From: Pholiota molesta
Taxonomy: Eukaryota; Basidiomycota; Agaricomycetes; Agaricales; Strophariaceae
DNA: 64,000 nucleotides
Assembly (NCBI GenBank): GCA_014925825.1
Contig: JACGCK010000057.1
Coordinates: forward strand, 214,055 to 278,054
Direction: 5' to 3'
Notes under the pieces: generated by a model
What the model saw: the letters and a program-made list of their open reading frames with translations, nothing else
Told to the model about the DNA's origin: nothing
Database searches by the model: none
Made by a program: the position numbers and the translations under genes
Part shown: positions 1 to 11,476 of the stretch, piece after piece
How the letters are laid out: each line of letters starts with the position of its first letter
How positions within the stretch are numbered: the first letter of the stretch is position 1

Positions 1-33
1 CCGTAATATGTGATTTACTGACAACTTGCGCAG

Positions 34-177
34 AATGCCTTGGGAGACGGAGGCTTATATACATTGGTTGCAGGGCTCATGATCCTAGTGGATATCTTGA
101 TTCTGTTGCTCATTGCGAAAGGCAGTGACTGGCGCGAAAGGGCAGAAGAAAGGGAGAAACAGAAAGAAAGCCCTTAG
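34..177 (+). CDS. C-terminal exon of a membrane transporter (partial)
   Basis: An acceptor CAG at 31-33 is followed by 47 codons ending in TAG at 175-177. The peptide begins NALGDGGLYTLVAG, continues as one hydrophobic segment (about residues 7-30) and ends in a charged tail, GSDWRERAEEREKQ. One last transmembrane helix followed by a charged cytoplasmic tail is how many fungal MFS permeases end, so a transporter is likely, but the substrate cannot be told. The rest of the gene lies upstream of the window, so length and start are unknown. Confidence 0.55.
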   Translation, partial: NALGDGGLYTLVAGLMILVDILILLLIAKGSDWRERAEEREKQKESP

Positions 178-558
178 TAGTTCCATTTGTGGTAGTCATG
201 ATGCCCAATGGTAGTTTGGCGCCTGTGGTGCAATTTGACGACTGACTCGCTTCCGTTGTCTTGAGTATTATCTGTTCAAAAAATTACAGACGCGATTTCC
301 GATGTTTCCCAAATATCAAGTGTTTTCAGTGTATGGACGACGGCTCAGGTGCATCCAAAGTGGTGATGCGATGAGGTCAAGAAGCACCATCAAACTAGCT
401 CTCGTCCACACCTAGCTCCAGCAATCCATTATATCCTTGTCCCCATAATGGAAGACTTGCAATGCTCGAGGCGGTGACGAGGTATTAGAATGGAGCGCAT
501 TTGTAGATGACCTCGAATGACGGTGTAGCCACGCCTAGCCACGCTCATCCATCCACGA

Positions 559-566
559 TGACGTCA
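559..566 (+). promoter_or_regulatory. CRE/ATF-type palindrome TGACGTCA
   Basis: A perfect 8-bp TGACGTCA lies about 20 bp upstream of the TATA element and 84 bp upstream of the ATG at 650. In fungi this site is bound by ATF/CREB bZIP factors (Atf1/Sko1 type), linked to osmotic and oxidative stress. Use here is inferred from position only. Confidence 0.5.
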
Positions 567-582
567 TTTAATTTCTTGGGCG

Positions 583-592
583 TCTATATATA
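583..592 (+). promoter_or_regulatory. TATA box of the gene at 650
   Basis: TCTATATATA lies about 60 bp upstream of the ATG at 650 and just downstream of a CRE palindrome, a conventional core-promoter arrangement for an inducible fungal gene. Confidence 0.5.
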
Positions 593-649
593 CAAGCCAT
601 GTTCAAAGTCGAAAGCATCTACTAATCGCAAAGTACACTTACAACAAAC

Positions 650-1337
650 ATGTCGAACCCAATCTCACACCTTCCCCCTACCACCACTTCCGACGCCTTC
701 AGCCAGTCTCCCGCCGCAGTCAACGCCCCGGGACAGAACGACTCGGACTCCTACCCAGGCGCCTATACTTCGGGCCTTGCCAAAGCCCAGCCTCGGGTTA
801 GCCACCACGTTCACAGAGAAGACGAGCCGCTCCCTGGCGCGCAAGGCGGCGCATCTTCAGTCGACTATTCTTCCAACGCCATGCGCAATGCGGTCCTCCC
901 ACCCTTTGAAGTCGGGGATACCCAGGATTTCCACCCCGCAGGCAGTCACCACCACCATACGCCTGAGCATCCAGTGAACCCTTTCGAGAGGACTACGGTC
1001 GGTGGGTCGTCTTCCCCAGGTACGAAGACCAGCCCACTGCCCCCGGTACCTGGGTACGCAGGGACGACTGAAAACCGAGAGCATAACATCTCCGGGCTGC
1101 AAAGCCCCGACTACGATATCGACGGCAAACGCACCGGAGAACCGAATTTCAATCAACCTACGGGCAAGGTCAGCATGGGAGACAAGGTCGTCGGGAAAAC
1201 CGAGCAGGTATGTGTCCGTTCGTCGTTCTTCCGAAGACGGTTACTGACCACGAGATGCATTACAGATCGCTGGCAAAATCACAGGAAACGCAGACCTTCA
1301 GGAGAGGGGAGTGGCTCGTAGCCATGGCATGAATTAA
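650..1337 (+). CDS. Small disordered protein with C-terminal GDKVVGK motif
   Basis: Two exons, 650-1207 and 1266-1337, joined across a 58-nt intron (GTATGT...TACAG), giving 209 aa. The first 165 residues are low-complexity, rich in Pro, Ser, His and Gly. The C terminus carries GDKVVGKTEQ, then IAGKITGNADLQERG, the CsbD-like block seen at the end of many small stress-associated fungal proteins. Without splicing the frame would run into an unrelated tail. Many relatives continue with an Ala/Gly-rich stretch after this motif; this one stops a few residues later. The CRE and TATA elements upstream fit a stress-inducible gene. Molecular function is unknown. Confidence 0.7.
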
Positions 1338-1609
1338 GGGGAAAGACCACCAGCCACTGTATATCTTCTTTCACCACGGAACCCATCTAATACCAATTTC
1401 TGTTTGAATGTTATCGCTGTACATTATGCCATAGAACGTCGATTTTCAGCTTTGTTGTCCATTGAAATTCATTGAAGTCATTGGATCTGAAAAGCACGTT
1501 TCCGCATTCAAAGCATGGAAGTCCAAAGTTTGGAGTGTAATACACGAATCAGAACGCAGGGAAGCGCCGTGCTCCACATCGAATACACACTTCTTGTCTA
1601 TCACAGCTA

Positions 1610-2014
1610 TTACCGAATGATTAATGTGTGACGCGTCGTATGAGATTTGCAGAGACAATCAACGTACAGGAGGCACAGGAGTCCTAACGGGCAGAAAAAC
1701 TATCGATCGATGAGACGAAGGTGAGCTGTGAATTTCATATGAAAGGATATACGAACGATAGCACAAAGGATCCCGAGAAGCCCAAACTGGGTGGACCATA
1801 CATGATGGCAATTCCGGTCGAAGTAAGGGTAGTGTCCATCGATTGGGAAAATCATTGCGGTGGCACCAGGTTGGGTGACATTTGGTGCCGGATTGGCAGC
1901 AGGTTGCCTGTTTTGCCACCCGTAAGCGCGTGGAGGTGACCGAGGATGAGAGGCGTTTGGATCTTGTTGAGGATCCTTTGCATAGGGTGGTGGGGCCTCT
2001 TCGGAGGTGGGCAT
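1610..2014 (-). CDS. BRI3-like small proline-rich membrane protein
   Basis: Two exons on the minus strand: 2014-1757 and 1699-1610, with a 57-nt intron 1756-1700 (GTTCGT...GATAG), giving about 115 aa. The N terminus is Pro-rich with a PPPY motif, a potential WW-domain ligand. After the splice the chain reads FGLLGILCAI/FFCPLGLLCLL, a Cys-containing hydrophobic hairpin characteristic of the brain-protein-I3-like family, which sits in endolysosomal membranes. The start is the ATG at 2014, because the open frame above it begins with GTG. The usual C-terminal CxxC is replaced by DCLCKSHTTR, so this member is divergent or its last splice site is misplaced. Confidence 0.5.
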
Positions 2015-2661
2015 ACTGTGCTGCACGCACCGGCGTTGTTGTGGAGGTTAGGCGCTGCTATTGATTAATACGAACGAAGCGCAGTGTATTGGAGTGAAAT
2101 TGCATGAAATTGGGATGTGATATACGATGGTGCAATCGTCATGACCTTTTGGTGGTTATTGACCGTCTGAGACTCACCCGCTAGAACCCGCTGGCCTGGA
2201 TTCCAATCCAATCGACTCGAAATTGAACTTGAAATTCTGGTTCGAGGCTTTTCATTCTACAAGTCGTCCATGGAATGAGGATTGTCCGTTTTGCTCGGTG
2301 CGTCAAAGGAAGAAGACTGCAAATCTGAGACTTCATGGACGCCAGTGTGAGGTTGCGCCAAGACAATGCGGTCTGCCAAATTTAGTTGTCGATCACGGTC
2401 CGGCCGGCGATTGCCGAAACCTCCTTCAGTAGCTCCTGATGCCGAAATATTTTTGTGCAGCTACAGTAGCAGTGTTGGTCGCGTCGACGCTGTGCTCTTC
2501 TCTATCAACACCATCCATTTGAAGCGACAAGATCTGGGTAAGTGTACAGCCAACCAAGCCTAATTTTAACCTTGTCTGATATAACAGCTTCATGACTCGT
2601 TTTCTATTCTGTGGCACGATGACTCGACATGATCATGGTGACACTACTAGGCGCGTACTAT
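2015..2661 (+). other. Intergenic, no gene recognised
   Basis: Short overlapping reading frames on both strands give no recognisable protein and no consistent splice structure. It separates the minus-strand BRI3-like gene from PUS3 and probably contains both promoters. Confidence 0.4.
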
Positions 2662-2676
2662 ATGAATGACCATTAG
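2662..2676 (+). promoter_or_regulatory. Overlapping 4-codon uORF at the PUS3 start
   Basis: ATG AAT GAC CAT TAG starts 4 nt upstream of the PUS3 ATG at 2666 and overlaps it in another frame. A third, in-frame ATG lies at 2726. Scanning ribosomes could therefore initiate at the uORF, at the long start or at the short start. Whether the transcript includes this ATG is unknown. Confidence 0.35.
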
Positions 2677-4248
2677 CGCCAGATATTTCTCAAAGCACGC
2701 ACGATTACCTCGCTTTCTTACTCCGATGTCAGCAGAAAGCTCTATCTCAGGTCGATACGCGGGCTGGACGCGCGAACAACTCGTCGCGCGCCTAACAGAG
2801 CTCGACAACAAAGCACCCACTCCCCCCGTCTTACAGCCGAGGGCTTCAAAGAAACCCTTCGACTTCTCTAAATTCCCCCGTCGAAAGATCGCCCTCAAGT
2901 TCTGCTACTCTGGATGGGAGTACGGCGGCCTCGCTTTCCAGCTAGGGCCCACACCACTGCCCGCAGTGGAGAACGTATTATTCGACGTGCTCGCGCACAC
3001 ACGATTGGTGGATCCGGAGGCGGGTTTTGAAGGTTGCGGATGGGAGAAGTGTGGCAGGACGGATCGTGGAGTGAGTGCTGCTGGACAGGTAGTCTCACTG
3101 TGGGTGCGGAGCGCATTGACTTCCAAAGCACCCGAATCATCTTCTGAGGAGAGGCTAATCCCAGAAACCCCCGAAACGCACTCAGAAACGGTAGATCTGG
3201 AGGACGAATTCTTGTCTCTGGCAATATCAGAGAAGACATCAGCACCCAAAAAAAGCTCCAAACCAGAGTATGAACACGATTATGTCGCCATGCTCAATCG
3301 CCTTCTCCCAGAAACCATTCGCGTCCTTGCTTGGTCCCCTGTCCCCGAGTCCTTCTCTGCAAGATTTTCTTGCAAATACCGACATTACAAGTACTTTTTC
3401 TCATCCTCCCAACTCGAACCCTCCCGAATGCAGGCAGCAGCAGAACGACTGCTCGGAGACCACGATTTTCAAAATCTATGCAAGATCGACGCGCAAAAGC
3501 AGATCACAAGTTTCAAGCGCAAGATTCTGCACGCGAGCGTCACTCCCTTGGCCGAAAACGAAGGGGGAGCGGAAGGGATATACGTCTTCGACCTTGTAGG
3601 CACGGCATTCCTCTACCACCAAGTCCGCCACATCATGGCGGTCCTCTTCCTCGTCGGATCGGGCCTCGAGCCTATGTCCACAGTTACCCAACTCATGAAT
3701 ACCGAAGACGGCGCCGAGCCACCCCGTGGGGACGAAACCTACATCCCCTGAACCGCAAACCCGAATACCAAATGGCCGATGCCCTCCCTCTGATGCTCTG
3801 GGAATGCGGCTACGACGAATCCGAGCTCGATTGGCGCACCAACGGACTGCCTTCACGCGACGACGGCACCGCCCGCGCACGGGGCAAACTATATCACGAA
3901 ATGGAGGGCATTCTCAACCGCTCCCAGGTGTACACGGCGCTGAACAGGCATTTCCTCAAGGCAGCGGAGAAGCACCATCCGATACCGGACTATGTATTGC
4001 CGCTGAAAGACGGGGTGTTCGACGAGAAAGGGGCGAAAGGCAGGCATGGTGGGGATGCGCTGATGAATATTCCCCTAGGCGGCGGGACGTTCAAGCGGGT
4101 TCATCAATACACTCCCCTGATGGAGAGGAAGCGGTTGGACAGTGTCGACGTTATTAATGAGCGATGGCGGTCAGGAAGGGGGCAAAGACTAAGGGGGACG
4201 GAAGAGGGCGAGGATTCGAGTCCCGGAGTAGACGGTGGGGATGAATGA
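2666..4248 (+). CDS. PUS3: tRNA pseudouridine(38/39) synthase
   Basis: DEG1/PUS3 of the TruA family isomerises uridine 38 or 39 in the anticodon arm of many tRNAs. The hallmark CGRTDRGVSA is present with the catalytic Asp at about residue 133, followed by RFSCKYRHYKYFF and the conserved YHQVRHIMAVL motif. An acidic Ser-rich insertion occupies roughly residues 152-205. The frame breaks once: the protein runs to GDETYIP and hits TGA at 3749-3751, while the family's next block (NRKPEYQMADALPL) continues in another frame. One extra C in the run 3745-3748 would restore 527 aa, so this is probably a sequencing error. The first 20 residues are basic and could target mitochondria; the ATG at 2726 would give a cytosolic or nuclear form (inference). 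Confidence 0.9.
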
Positions 4249-4586
4249 ACATCTATGTATTGGTACTTTTGTTTATTGAACTTGATTTCTGCCAAGGAGT
4301 CGTCAGACACTGGTCAAGCCTCAAGCCAAGCACTGACTACGGGCTTGACGCAACTAAAGAGTCGGATCGTCATTTTATCATAGAAAGGGTACGCTAGTAG
4401 TACATGTGTTGAGATCATTTACAACATAACTAGGAAGTGAAATACGAGCACATCGAGGTAAAGAAGGTAACGAAGTAAAGCGCGAATCAGTAACTACGGT
4501 GTCGATAGCGAATACAATTAGGGACATTGTATATCATCCCAAATACAGTTCAAATTTATGTGAAGCAACTTATCCCGATCTAGTAC

Positions 4587-5517
4587 TTATGATACTTCGT
4601 GAAGCTTGGCCCAGAACTTCCCGCTCTTGGGTGTTTCCATTGGGTAGTTGGTGCTTGCATTTGACCTGCGTTGCCTGCGTCGGCCAAAGAAGAAGCCCGC
4701 GCTGGCCATATTGACGACGACATATGAAACGAAAGTCAGCCAAAAGCCCAGCGCAATTTCCGTGCTGGCGCCAGCATCGAGGTCCTTGATGGCGTTGCGG
4801 ACATGCACAAACAGGGCGATGTCGAAGGCGAAGGCAACGAGCGTAATCAACGCTGCGAAGGAGGACATAAAGAATGCAACAAGATTGGCAGTCATCCTTT
4901 CAGAGAAGGATACGAAGAAGGCAACGAAGATGAATCCAGTAGCTGAAAGGTAAGTTAAGAAAGTCTTTCAGGTCTAGAGAAATGTATTATGGACTCGATA
5001 ATCATAATGGCGTACCAATGGGGTGAACCACGAGTCCTCGAGTCCATGAAGGTTGAATAATTTCAAAATCTGCAGTATTGAATATATTGACGAATATCAC
5101 TTCATATCCCAGTTCTATAGGATCGGTTTGTGCTCGCTCTCTCTGCTGAATGAAAGAAGTAAATACTTTGTTCTCCACATGCATGGGTACCGTCAAGAGC
5201 ATATGCGCAAGCCGTCCTGCAAATATATTCAGTGTCGTTATTTTTTTTTGATCAAGACTGATTTTTCGTACCAGATGCCTAGCTAAGTAATAAAAGTGAA
5301 AGCAACGACCGTCAGATAGACTATCGCAAATAAAATCAGATATGGGTACCCGGATGTTGTTCATCGCTTCTATACTAGCCTGAGCACCATTGTCTGCGAC
5401 AAGGACGCGTACGATGTCAAGTGTAGGGAGGAATGGCAGAGATAGGGATACGAGGAGGCTCAGTACAAGTGCGACTAAGAGCAACACAGAGGCTGGTATA
5501 CAGAGAGTGCGGGCCAT
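4587..5517 (-). CDS. SUR7/PalI-family membrane protein, copy A
   Basis: Five exons on the minus strand: 5517-5350, 5282-5272 (11 nt), 5216-5167, 5114-5016 and 4942-4587, giving 227 aa. The product has an N-terminal hydrophobic segment, an extracellular loop with a Cys-containing LGIW...C motif, then SWTRGLVVHPI, three further membrane segments and a basic tail. This is the four-TM SUR7/PalI (Rim9) layout of plasma-membrane proteins involved in eisosome or cortical organisation and pH sensing. The start ATG at 5517 aligns with copy B; the longer open frame upstream does not. All reading frames are intact. It lies 0.7 kb from copy B in the same orientation with identical exon phases, so the two arose by tandem duplication. 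Confidence 0.8.
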
Positions 5518-6195
5518 AATGAGGAGGAAGCTGCGGAGTAGGGTATGCACTCGCGCCACCAAGTGGTATTTAAAGGTCGAGCCTCGTTTTGCCAGAAAGA
5601 GAAAGATGTTCCCAGGTCTTACCCTTCTGCGTAATAGTTTCTACATACCGCGTTCCATATGTGTAACAGATAGAGTTTGCGAGGAAATATATCTTTGTCA
5701 AGGATGTCGGCCAGTGGTGACCGGTGAGAGATTCAGATGTCGATGTAAGATCATATGACGCAGGTAATTGCGTTTTGTAGTCATTCGTCAGTGTTCGCTG
5801 CGCAGTTGCAAAAAGACCTTGGCACTCAAGTAGATTTCTGTCAGGCGCTTACAGACTGGTCCATGGGACAGTTAAAATTAAAACTACTCTAATACACTCC
5901 TGTGGACTCACATTGTTAGCGTTGAAATTTGGAAACTTGAAATTGGAGAAAAACGTAGTGTTGACTGACTGAAGCTGCAGGGGATATATATGAATGTACG
6001 AGGCCAAATAAACCCCGGAACCAATCCATTTAGTATCCTCTGCATGTGAACCTTCTGTTAGCCCCCTCTGTGTGGGAATCGACTGCAATTTGAATCCATG
6101 ATAAGCACGTCCTAAACGTTTATGGGCAATTCAGATTAACACACCATTAACGAACATCGAAAGCGCCAATTCATCTCGCCCAACATTTCCGGCCT
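5518..6195 (-). other. Intergenic between the SUR7-like copies
   Basis: Holds the promoter of copy A and the 3' end of copy B. No conserved protein was recognised; the open frame at 5849-6088 resembles nothing known and lacks coding character. Confidence 0.4.
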
Positions 6196-7056
6196 TTAAA
6201 TATTTGCATGGGGTAGCTGTAGCCCTCTTCGGTGGTCATAGCAGAAAGTCGTGCTAGCCAGAACGACGAGGACAAGCGAAACAGAAGTAAGCCAAAAGCC
6301 CGGCGCCGTTCTGGCGCTAGTTCCAATACTGATGTCCTCCACAAGGCTGCGGACAAGCGCGAAAAGGGCGATGTCGATGGTGAAGGCTATAAATGTGACT
6401 AACGTCGCTAAACAGGACAGAACGAGCGTGACAAACTTGACAGCCGATTTTTCAGAGAAGGATGCAAGGAAGGCTAAAAAGATGAATCCAGTGGCTGAAA
6501 AAGAAAAGAAAAAGCAGATGAACATTATGAACTTTGCAAGTTTCACGGCATACAAACCTATGATGTGAACCACGAGCCCTCGAGTCCACGAAGATTTGAT
6601 AATGTTTGAATTGTTCGGATCGGCTCGTGAATTGAATATCGTCACTGCATATCCCAGCTCTATAGGATATGTTGGTGCTCGTGGTCACTACAATGGGCGA
6701 AACAAATACTTTTTTGTATGCATGAATGAACGCCATCGTTCGCATATGCGCAAATCCCCCTACATATAATATTTTAGCGCCATTATTTCTCTGGTCAAAA
6801 CAGATTTTTCTCACCAGATACCCAGCTAATAGGAGGAAGCAGATACTATAAGAATGACGATGTCCCGAGAAAAAATAGTTGTACTTACCCGCAGCTCACT
6901 GAGGGTGTCTATACCAGCCACACCACTACCACTTGCGAGATGGACGCGTGTGATGTCGAGGGCCGGTAGGTATGGCAAAGACAATGATACGAAGAGACTG
7001 AGCATGAGTGCGGCCAAGAGGAAGACAGTAGCTAGAATAGGTAGAGTGCGATCCAT
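6196..7056 (-). CDS. SUR7/PalI-family membrane protein, copy B
   Basis: Five exons on the minus strand: 7056-6889, 6825-6815 (11 nt), 6759-6710, 6659-6558 and 6494-6196, giving 209 aa. Exon 1 is exactly 56 codons in both copies, and the 11-nt and 50-nt exons are the same length in both. The motifs are shared: MDRTL start, LFVSLSLPYLP, LGIWG, SWTRGLVVH, ATGFIF and GFWLTSV. Intron 4 (6495-6557, 63 nt) has no stop, so retention would insert 21 residues after SWTRGLVVHII. The C-terminal tail is shorter than in copy A. Four membrane segments are predicted; plasma-membrane location is inferred from the family. Confidence 0.8.
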
Positions 7057-9704
7057 GATGGGAAGAAGGATCTACCTCGACTTTATTGGGCGCTTAACTC
7101 GGGGAAACTGTAAAACGAGCTTCAGAGATTCTAGAGCAGAATAGGTGAGCCACCCATGTTAGAGAGAGGAGAAGAGAGAGGAAAAATAGTCTAGGCTTTT
7201 GTTAGAGGGACGCGATACCTTTTCCATCTTGGTAATTACTGCAGTTGAATATCAGCGCCCAGCGCTCGGCAGCCATCACAATCGAAGATGAATTCCCGTC
7301 CATTGTGACAACAATCAGGCGATCCTTGCGCTAAGTCTGAGTCTGGTGACTCCCAGCGCAGCCATCTCGATTCTGATGTGCTATATTTTAGACACGCTGC
7401 ACACCAATGATATCAGCGCGGTATTCCCAACTACCCTGGTTTTACTAAATTTAAACTTACCGTCTGACATGGTACAAGATTACTACAGAATCAATCAATC
7501 AAACGCCAGAAGGTTTTCAAGGAATGTATGTGAGTGGGCGAAAACTCAACTGTTTGAAGAAGTGGGTCCAGCGGCCGTCGCAGCTTGTAAATGCCGTAGC
7601 TATTTTTGCAACGAATCTAATGTCTTGATCAAGGCCATTGAAGATCAAAACCAACGAGATACGGCCGTACATGGGACTGTGTGACATCCAAATCTGGGGT
7701 ATCAAATGCATCGCAATGACGGTTTGCATGGAGCAGGAAGACAAAAAAAAATCAACAAGGCAGCAATATCTTCGAGGCTGGAAGATCCAAGGCAATCGTA
7801 CGAAGTTCTGATATCGAGACTGGGTGCGGACTAATAGAAGGGAAAGAAGAGATGAGGCGGGAAGGCGAGTTCAACCGAGTCAACATGGACCTCCAAGGAT
7901 GTAGGAGTGATTGGTGGTTCGAGGAACGACGAACGAAAAAGCGGTTGTGCATAGCGGTAAATCAGTCAACGGAGGTAGCGACGGTCGCTTTTTCGAAGAA
8001 ATATGATTGAATATGGCTCTGAAGACTACAATGGAAGTCGTCAAGTATGGTAATAAGATATAACCCTCCATGATCAATGTATCCGCACCTATTATTATTG
8101 GCGCGTGGTCTTTGCAATCCCTGTCTCGACAAGAGTTGAAGTTCGTCTGAGTTGGCAAACAACATTCAAGAAAGAGGTAGTGAGACATACTACAAGATAA
8201 AATATAAAGATAGGACCTGATAGGATACAAACATGAAGGCCGAGAGGCGGTCATACTGTGCCATGAGTTTTCTGAGCACTCAACTGTTGCTCAACTGTGA
8301 CTTCAAAACCAGGTTGACAACCGAGGAAGTTGAATGCCATAGCGGGTGATTTGGCCTAGCCCGCCATCATCAGAATAGGCAGCAAGATTCAGGAATACAG
8401 CAGAAACCCCATGGACCAAGAGCGTCTGATGCAAGTACGGTGAGTAGTTGGTGAAGGTTGGTGAGTGGAATCCGGAGCTTGTTACCTTACGTCATCAATT
8501 CACAGGCGCTTTCAACTTCCCGATTGACTCCGAGGACTCGTCTTTCTTTCTTTTCTTCCAACCTCGCGAGGCGTTCGGCCTCCGCAGTGTAAACAATTTT
8601 GAAAAATCGAGGAAATGAACCCGTAGCTTCTCCAGTTCTCACAATCCTTATCCAGGCAACCTCCAAAACTCACCTCCAAAGCCCATGGCGACCGCAGCTC
8701 ATATGGTCATCAAATTTGCGCCGACTACTTTAGGCCCCTGCTTTGTTTTTCATTCGACGGAACTCTGGTATCACATTGCTTCTGCGACGCTGAAGCGACC
8801 TCACGTAGCCTAGACTGGGAAAAGCTTCTACTGGGAACACTTTAGGTGCATGAAGGTGGACGATCAGCCCATCGGAAGTGCTGTCTCTCGACGACAGCGC
8901 TGAAACTGGGAACATCGTTCTAGTGAAGCTTAGAGCTCCATTTATCTCGTCATATCTTCCTCTGATGTAGTCTGCCTACATATGTCGAACAAAGTTTCAA
9001 TTCATGGGCTCATCACAGTGATGAGTGTCATGCATGTCATGACGTACGTCCTTGATATGTTCTCCGGAAGAGCTTGGTTGTGGATCTTCAAGCTTCAAGC
9101 GTTGTCAGATCCTTGTTCGATTCAAGTGTTGATGTCCATTGTCAGCCCAAGAATCTTTGCTCTCGCTCATCTACGCGCGACACGCGCCTCGTACACGAAC
9201 CTAACCTGGGCCCTGATTTTCTACTCATGAACGCATACCTCAACGTAACACGGGATGTTCAAGAGGAAGTGAATTCAGTGAGATTCAGCGGCTTTCAAGT
9301 GATGGTCTGTCGTTGAACAACAGGTAATCACCTGGGCTGTAAAAGCATGTGGCAAAATTGTTGCCCCACATTACCGTCGAGCTATAATAAGAAAACAGCG
9401 GCCACAGTTCAGACGTGCCCTTCACATGCGACTGAATGTAACAGGGCGTTCATGACGTAGCTATCAACAAAAAGACGCCTTCCATTCTCTCTGACGCAAA
9501 CCACAGCGTCATGTATTCACCACATCATGGACGGCGACTCGGACCACGTCAAGCAGTGTCAAGTTAGTATGCACAGTATCATCTACTGCTCGCTACTCCA
9601 CGCACTTGAATGCATAAATACGCCAGAGCCTCTTCGAACGACTTCACTCCAAAACGATATTCCCTGAACCGGCATAAAATTTCCCCCCACAATTCTGATC
9701 AAGC
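7057..9704 (+). other. 2.6 kb without a recognisable gene
   Basis: Open frames of up to 124 codons occur on both strands (for example 7346-7684 plus, 7880-8254 minus, 8982-9230 plus), but none shows a family motif, consistent splice sites or neighbour-like codon use. The last 100 bp is promoter for the gene at 9705, with a TATA-like ATAAATA near 9614. Confidence 0.4.
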
Positions 9705-10172
9705 ATGCAATTCAGAAATTTGATCGTCGCCCTCGCTCTCGCCGCCTCAGCGACTGCGCAAGTCACCACCAGCACGAGCGTCAGCAAGACGACCTCGATC
9801 ACCACTTCGTGAGTAACATTTTTTTCTCTCCGGATTCCGTCACGCTGTTAGCGTCAATCCGCCTCTAATTCGTATCCTTCAATATTTTACAGCACCGATA
9901 GCAGCGCTCTGTCGTCGCTCTCCTCTGCTTCGGTGTCGTCACAATCATCGCTGTCCTCCGCCGCCTCGGCCAACGCGTCCACCGCCTCAGCATCTGTCTC
10001 CAGCGCTGCGAGCGCGGCAACGTCGTCTGCGTCTGTGGCCCTGTCTTCTATCGCGTCTTCGCTCAGCACCGCGATTACGCCCACCAACACCGCGAGTGGG
10101 GCACTTGGTCAGAGCGTATCTGGTGGGATGGCCGTCGGAGTCGTTGGTGCTGTGATGGCGTTCCTCCTTTGA
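9705..10172 (+). CDS. Ser/Ala-rich GPI-anchored-type cell-wall protein
   Basis: Two exons, 9705-9808 and 9893-10172, around an 84-nt intron, giving 127 aa. A signal peptide (MQFRNLIVALALAASATAQ) is followed by a Thr/Ser segment, a long Ser/Ala tract, and a C-terminal hydrophobic tail (VGVVGAVMAFLL) preceded by small residues, which together form a GPI-anchor addition signal. Such short, low-complexity, probably O-mannosylated proteins are wall or surface components. No catalytic domain is present. A structurally similar but sequence-divergent gene lies 0.8 kb downstream in the same orientation, with one intron at a comparable place, so the two may be old duplicates. The frame is intact. Confidence 0.75.
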
Positions 10173-10886
10173 ACCAAGGAGTGTTTGTGAGGGACGGGGA
10201 ATTTTCTACTTTTGGACTTTGTGATGTGTTCGATATATTACTTATACCCATCACTATATGAGAACCTTTTGATTCTCTCTTCGTCAACTCTTCGTACCTG
10301 CAAGTCATACATACCACTGTACGAAATATCAAATCACCATCGCTTCATATTCGTCATGCTTCTAATTGGCCAATATTCGATGACTTTCGAGTAAATTGGC
10401 GTCATATTATGTTCCCTTTCAAGTATGTATCCTGGTCGACATAAGTCATTTACAGAAGAACGGCCAACGAGGCCAACGTGTCAGTTCAACTGTGGAGTGC
10501 CAAATGAATAGAAGGCGGCTATTTGCACAAGATCAATGGTATTTCACTCCCAAAGCTGAGTCTAGAAGTCCTAATTGACTACAACTCCACATGCAACGAA
10601 GAGCTGGCGGCCATGACGCCCTTGAGTTGAAGACGCAGCACGTTCTAAGTATTAGCTCAGGTGGAGCCTAGTTGTTATGCACCCTGTTACAAGGACATCG
10701 GGATTACATCACTCCAATTCGACGCGCGTCTAATAATAGAAACTTTAGCGCCACCCATGATCAGCAGTGGTGGCACCCTCAGGGCAACGGCCGGGGCCTC
10801 CTCTCGCTAGAGTGCTTGAATCGCCGCCCCATACCCCAAAACAAGGGTGCTATACTGCGGAGCTCCTGGACAACGTGCGCAGCGAG
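10173..10886 (+). other. Intergenic between the two wall-protein genes
   Basis: No protein or RNA gene was recognised. The last 300 bp are presumably the promoter of the gene at 10996. Confidence 0.4.
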
Positions 10887-10894
10887 TATATAAA
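10887..10894 (+). promoter_or_regulatory. TATA box of the wall-protein gene at 10996
   Basis: TATATAAA lies 102 bp upstream of the ATG, followed by a CA-rich leader, as is common for highly expressed fungal secreted-protein genes. Confidence 0.55.
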
Positions 10895-10995
10895 CCCCTG
10901 CGATGTACAGCAGTCTCAGAATCAGGCCCACTACCACTACACCCCACCCTACCACCACCAAAGACCACTAATCGCGACCCAATCACACCATCATT

Positions 10996-11476
10996 ATGAA
11001 GTTCACCACCACACTCTTTGCCCTCCCCGTCCTCGCCGCAGGCTTCGTTAGCGCACAAGGCGGCGTTGCCTCGGGAGTGACCACCGCCCCAGGACCGTCG
11101 CACCCACTGGAACAGCAGTCACCAGCGCCAACGCCGCCACCACCGCCGCAACGTGAGCAGGCCTCCCCCGCCACCCGTATTCTACACGAAGCTAACTGAA
11201 TAATCTAGCAACGGCACTGCCGCCGCTACCACTCTCGCCTCGGCCTCCACCTCACTTTCAAAGGCGGCCACTGGGACCCCGATCCTGAGCACCGCCGTCG
11301 GCGGCGCCTCCGGCGCCTCGTCCCACCTCTCCGTCGCGACGACCGCCGCGCTCAGCACCGCCGCCGCCGCCAGCCCCTCCGCATCCGCCAAGTCGGGCGC
11401 ACTCGGCCTTCACGCACAGGGAATGGGAGGAGTTGCATTTGGCCTTGCAGCCGGTGCTATGGCTATCATGGTCTGA
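10996..11476 (+). CDS. Second Ser/Ala/Thr-rich GPI-type surface protein (one frame break)
   Basis: Exons 10996-11152 and 11209-11476 flank a 56-nt intron with a clear CTAAC branch site and TAG acceptor. The N terminus is a signal peptide (MKFTTTLFALPVLAAG). The C terminus is hydrophobic and GPI-like (FGLAAGAMAIMV). Between them, the signal-peptide frame becomes Pro/Gln-rich after TTAPG near 11092, while the alternative frame reads TVAPTGTAVTSANAATT and joins the intron and second exon perfectly. Total coding length is 425 nt, one short of a multiple of three. A single missing base around 11090-11096 (GGACC) explains this. The restored protein would be about 141 aa and resembles the upstream neighbour in design. 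Confidence 0.7.

Noticed and set aside
1659..2030. Longer minus-strand frame and the GTG start at 2026 for the BRI3-like gene
   Set aside because: The apparent Met at 2026 is a GTG codon; the first ATG in the right frame is at 2014, and the alternative frame lacks the membrane hairpin.
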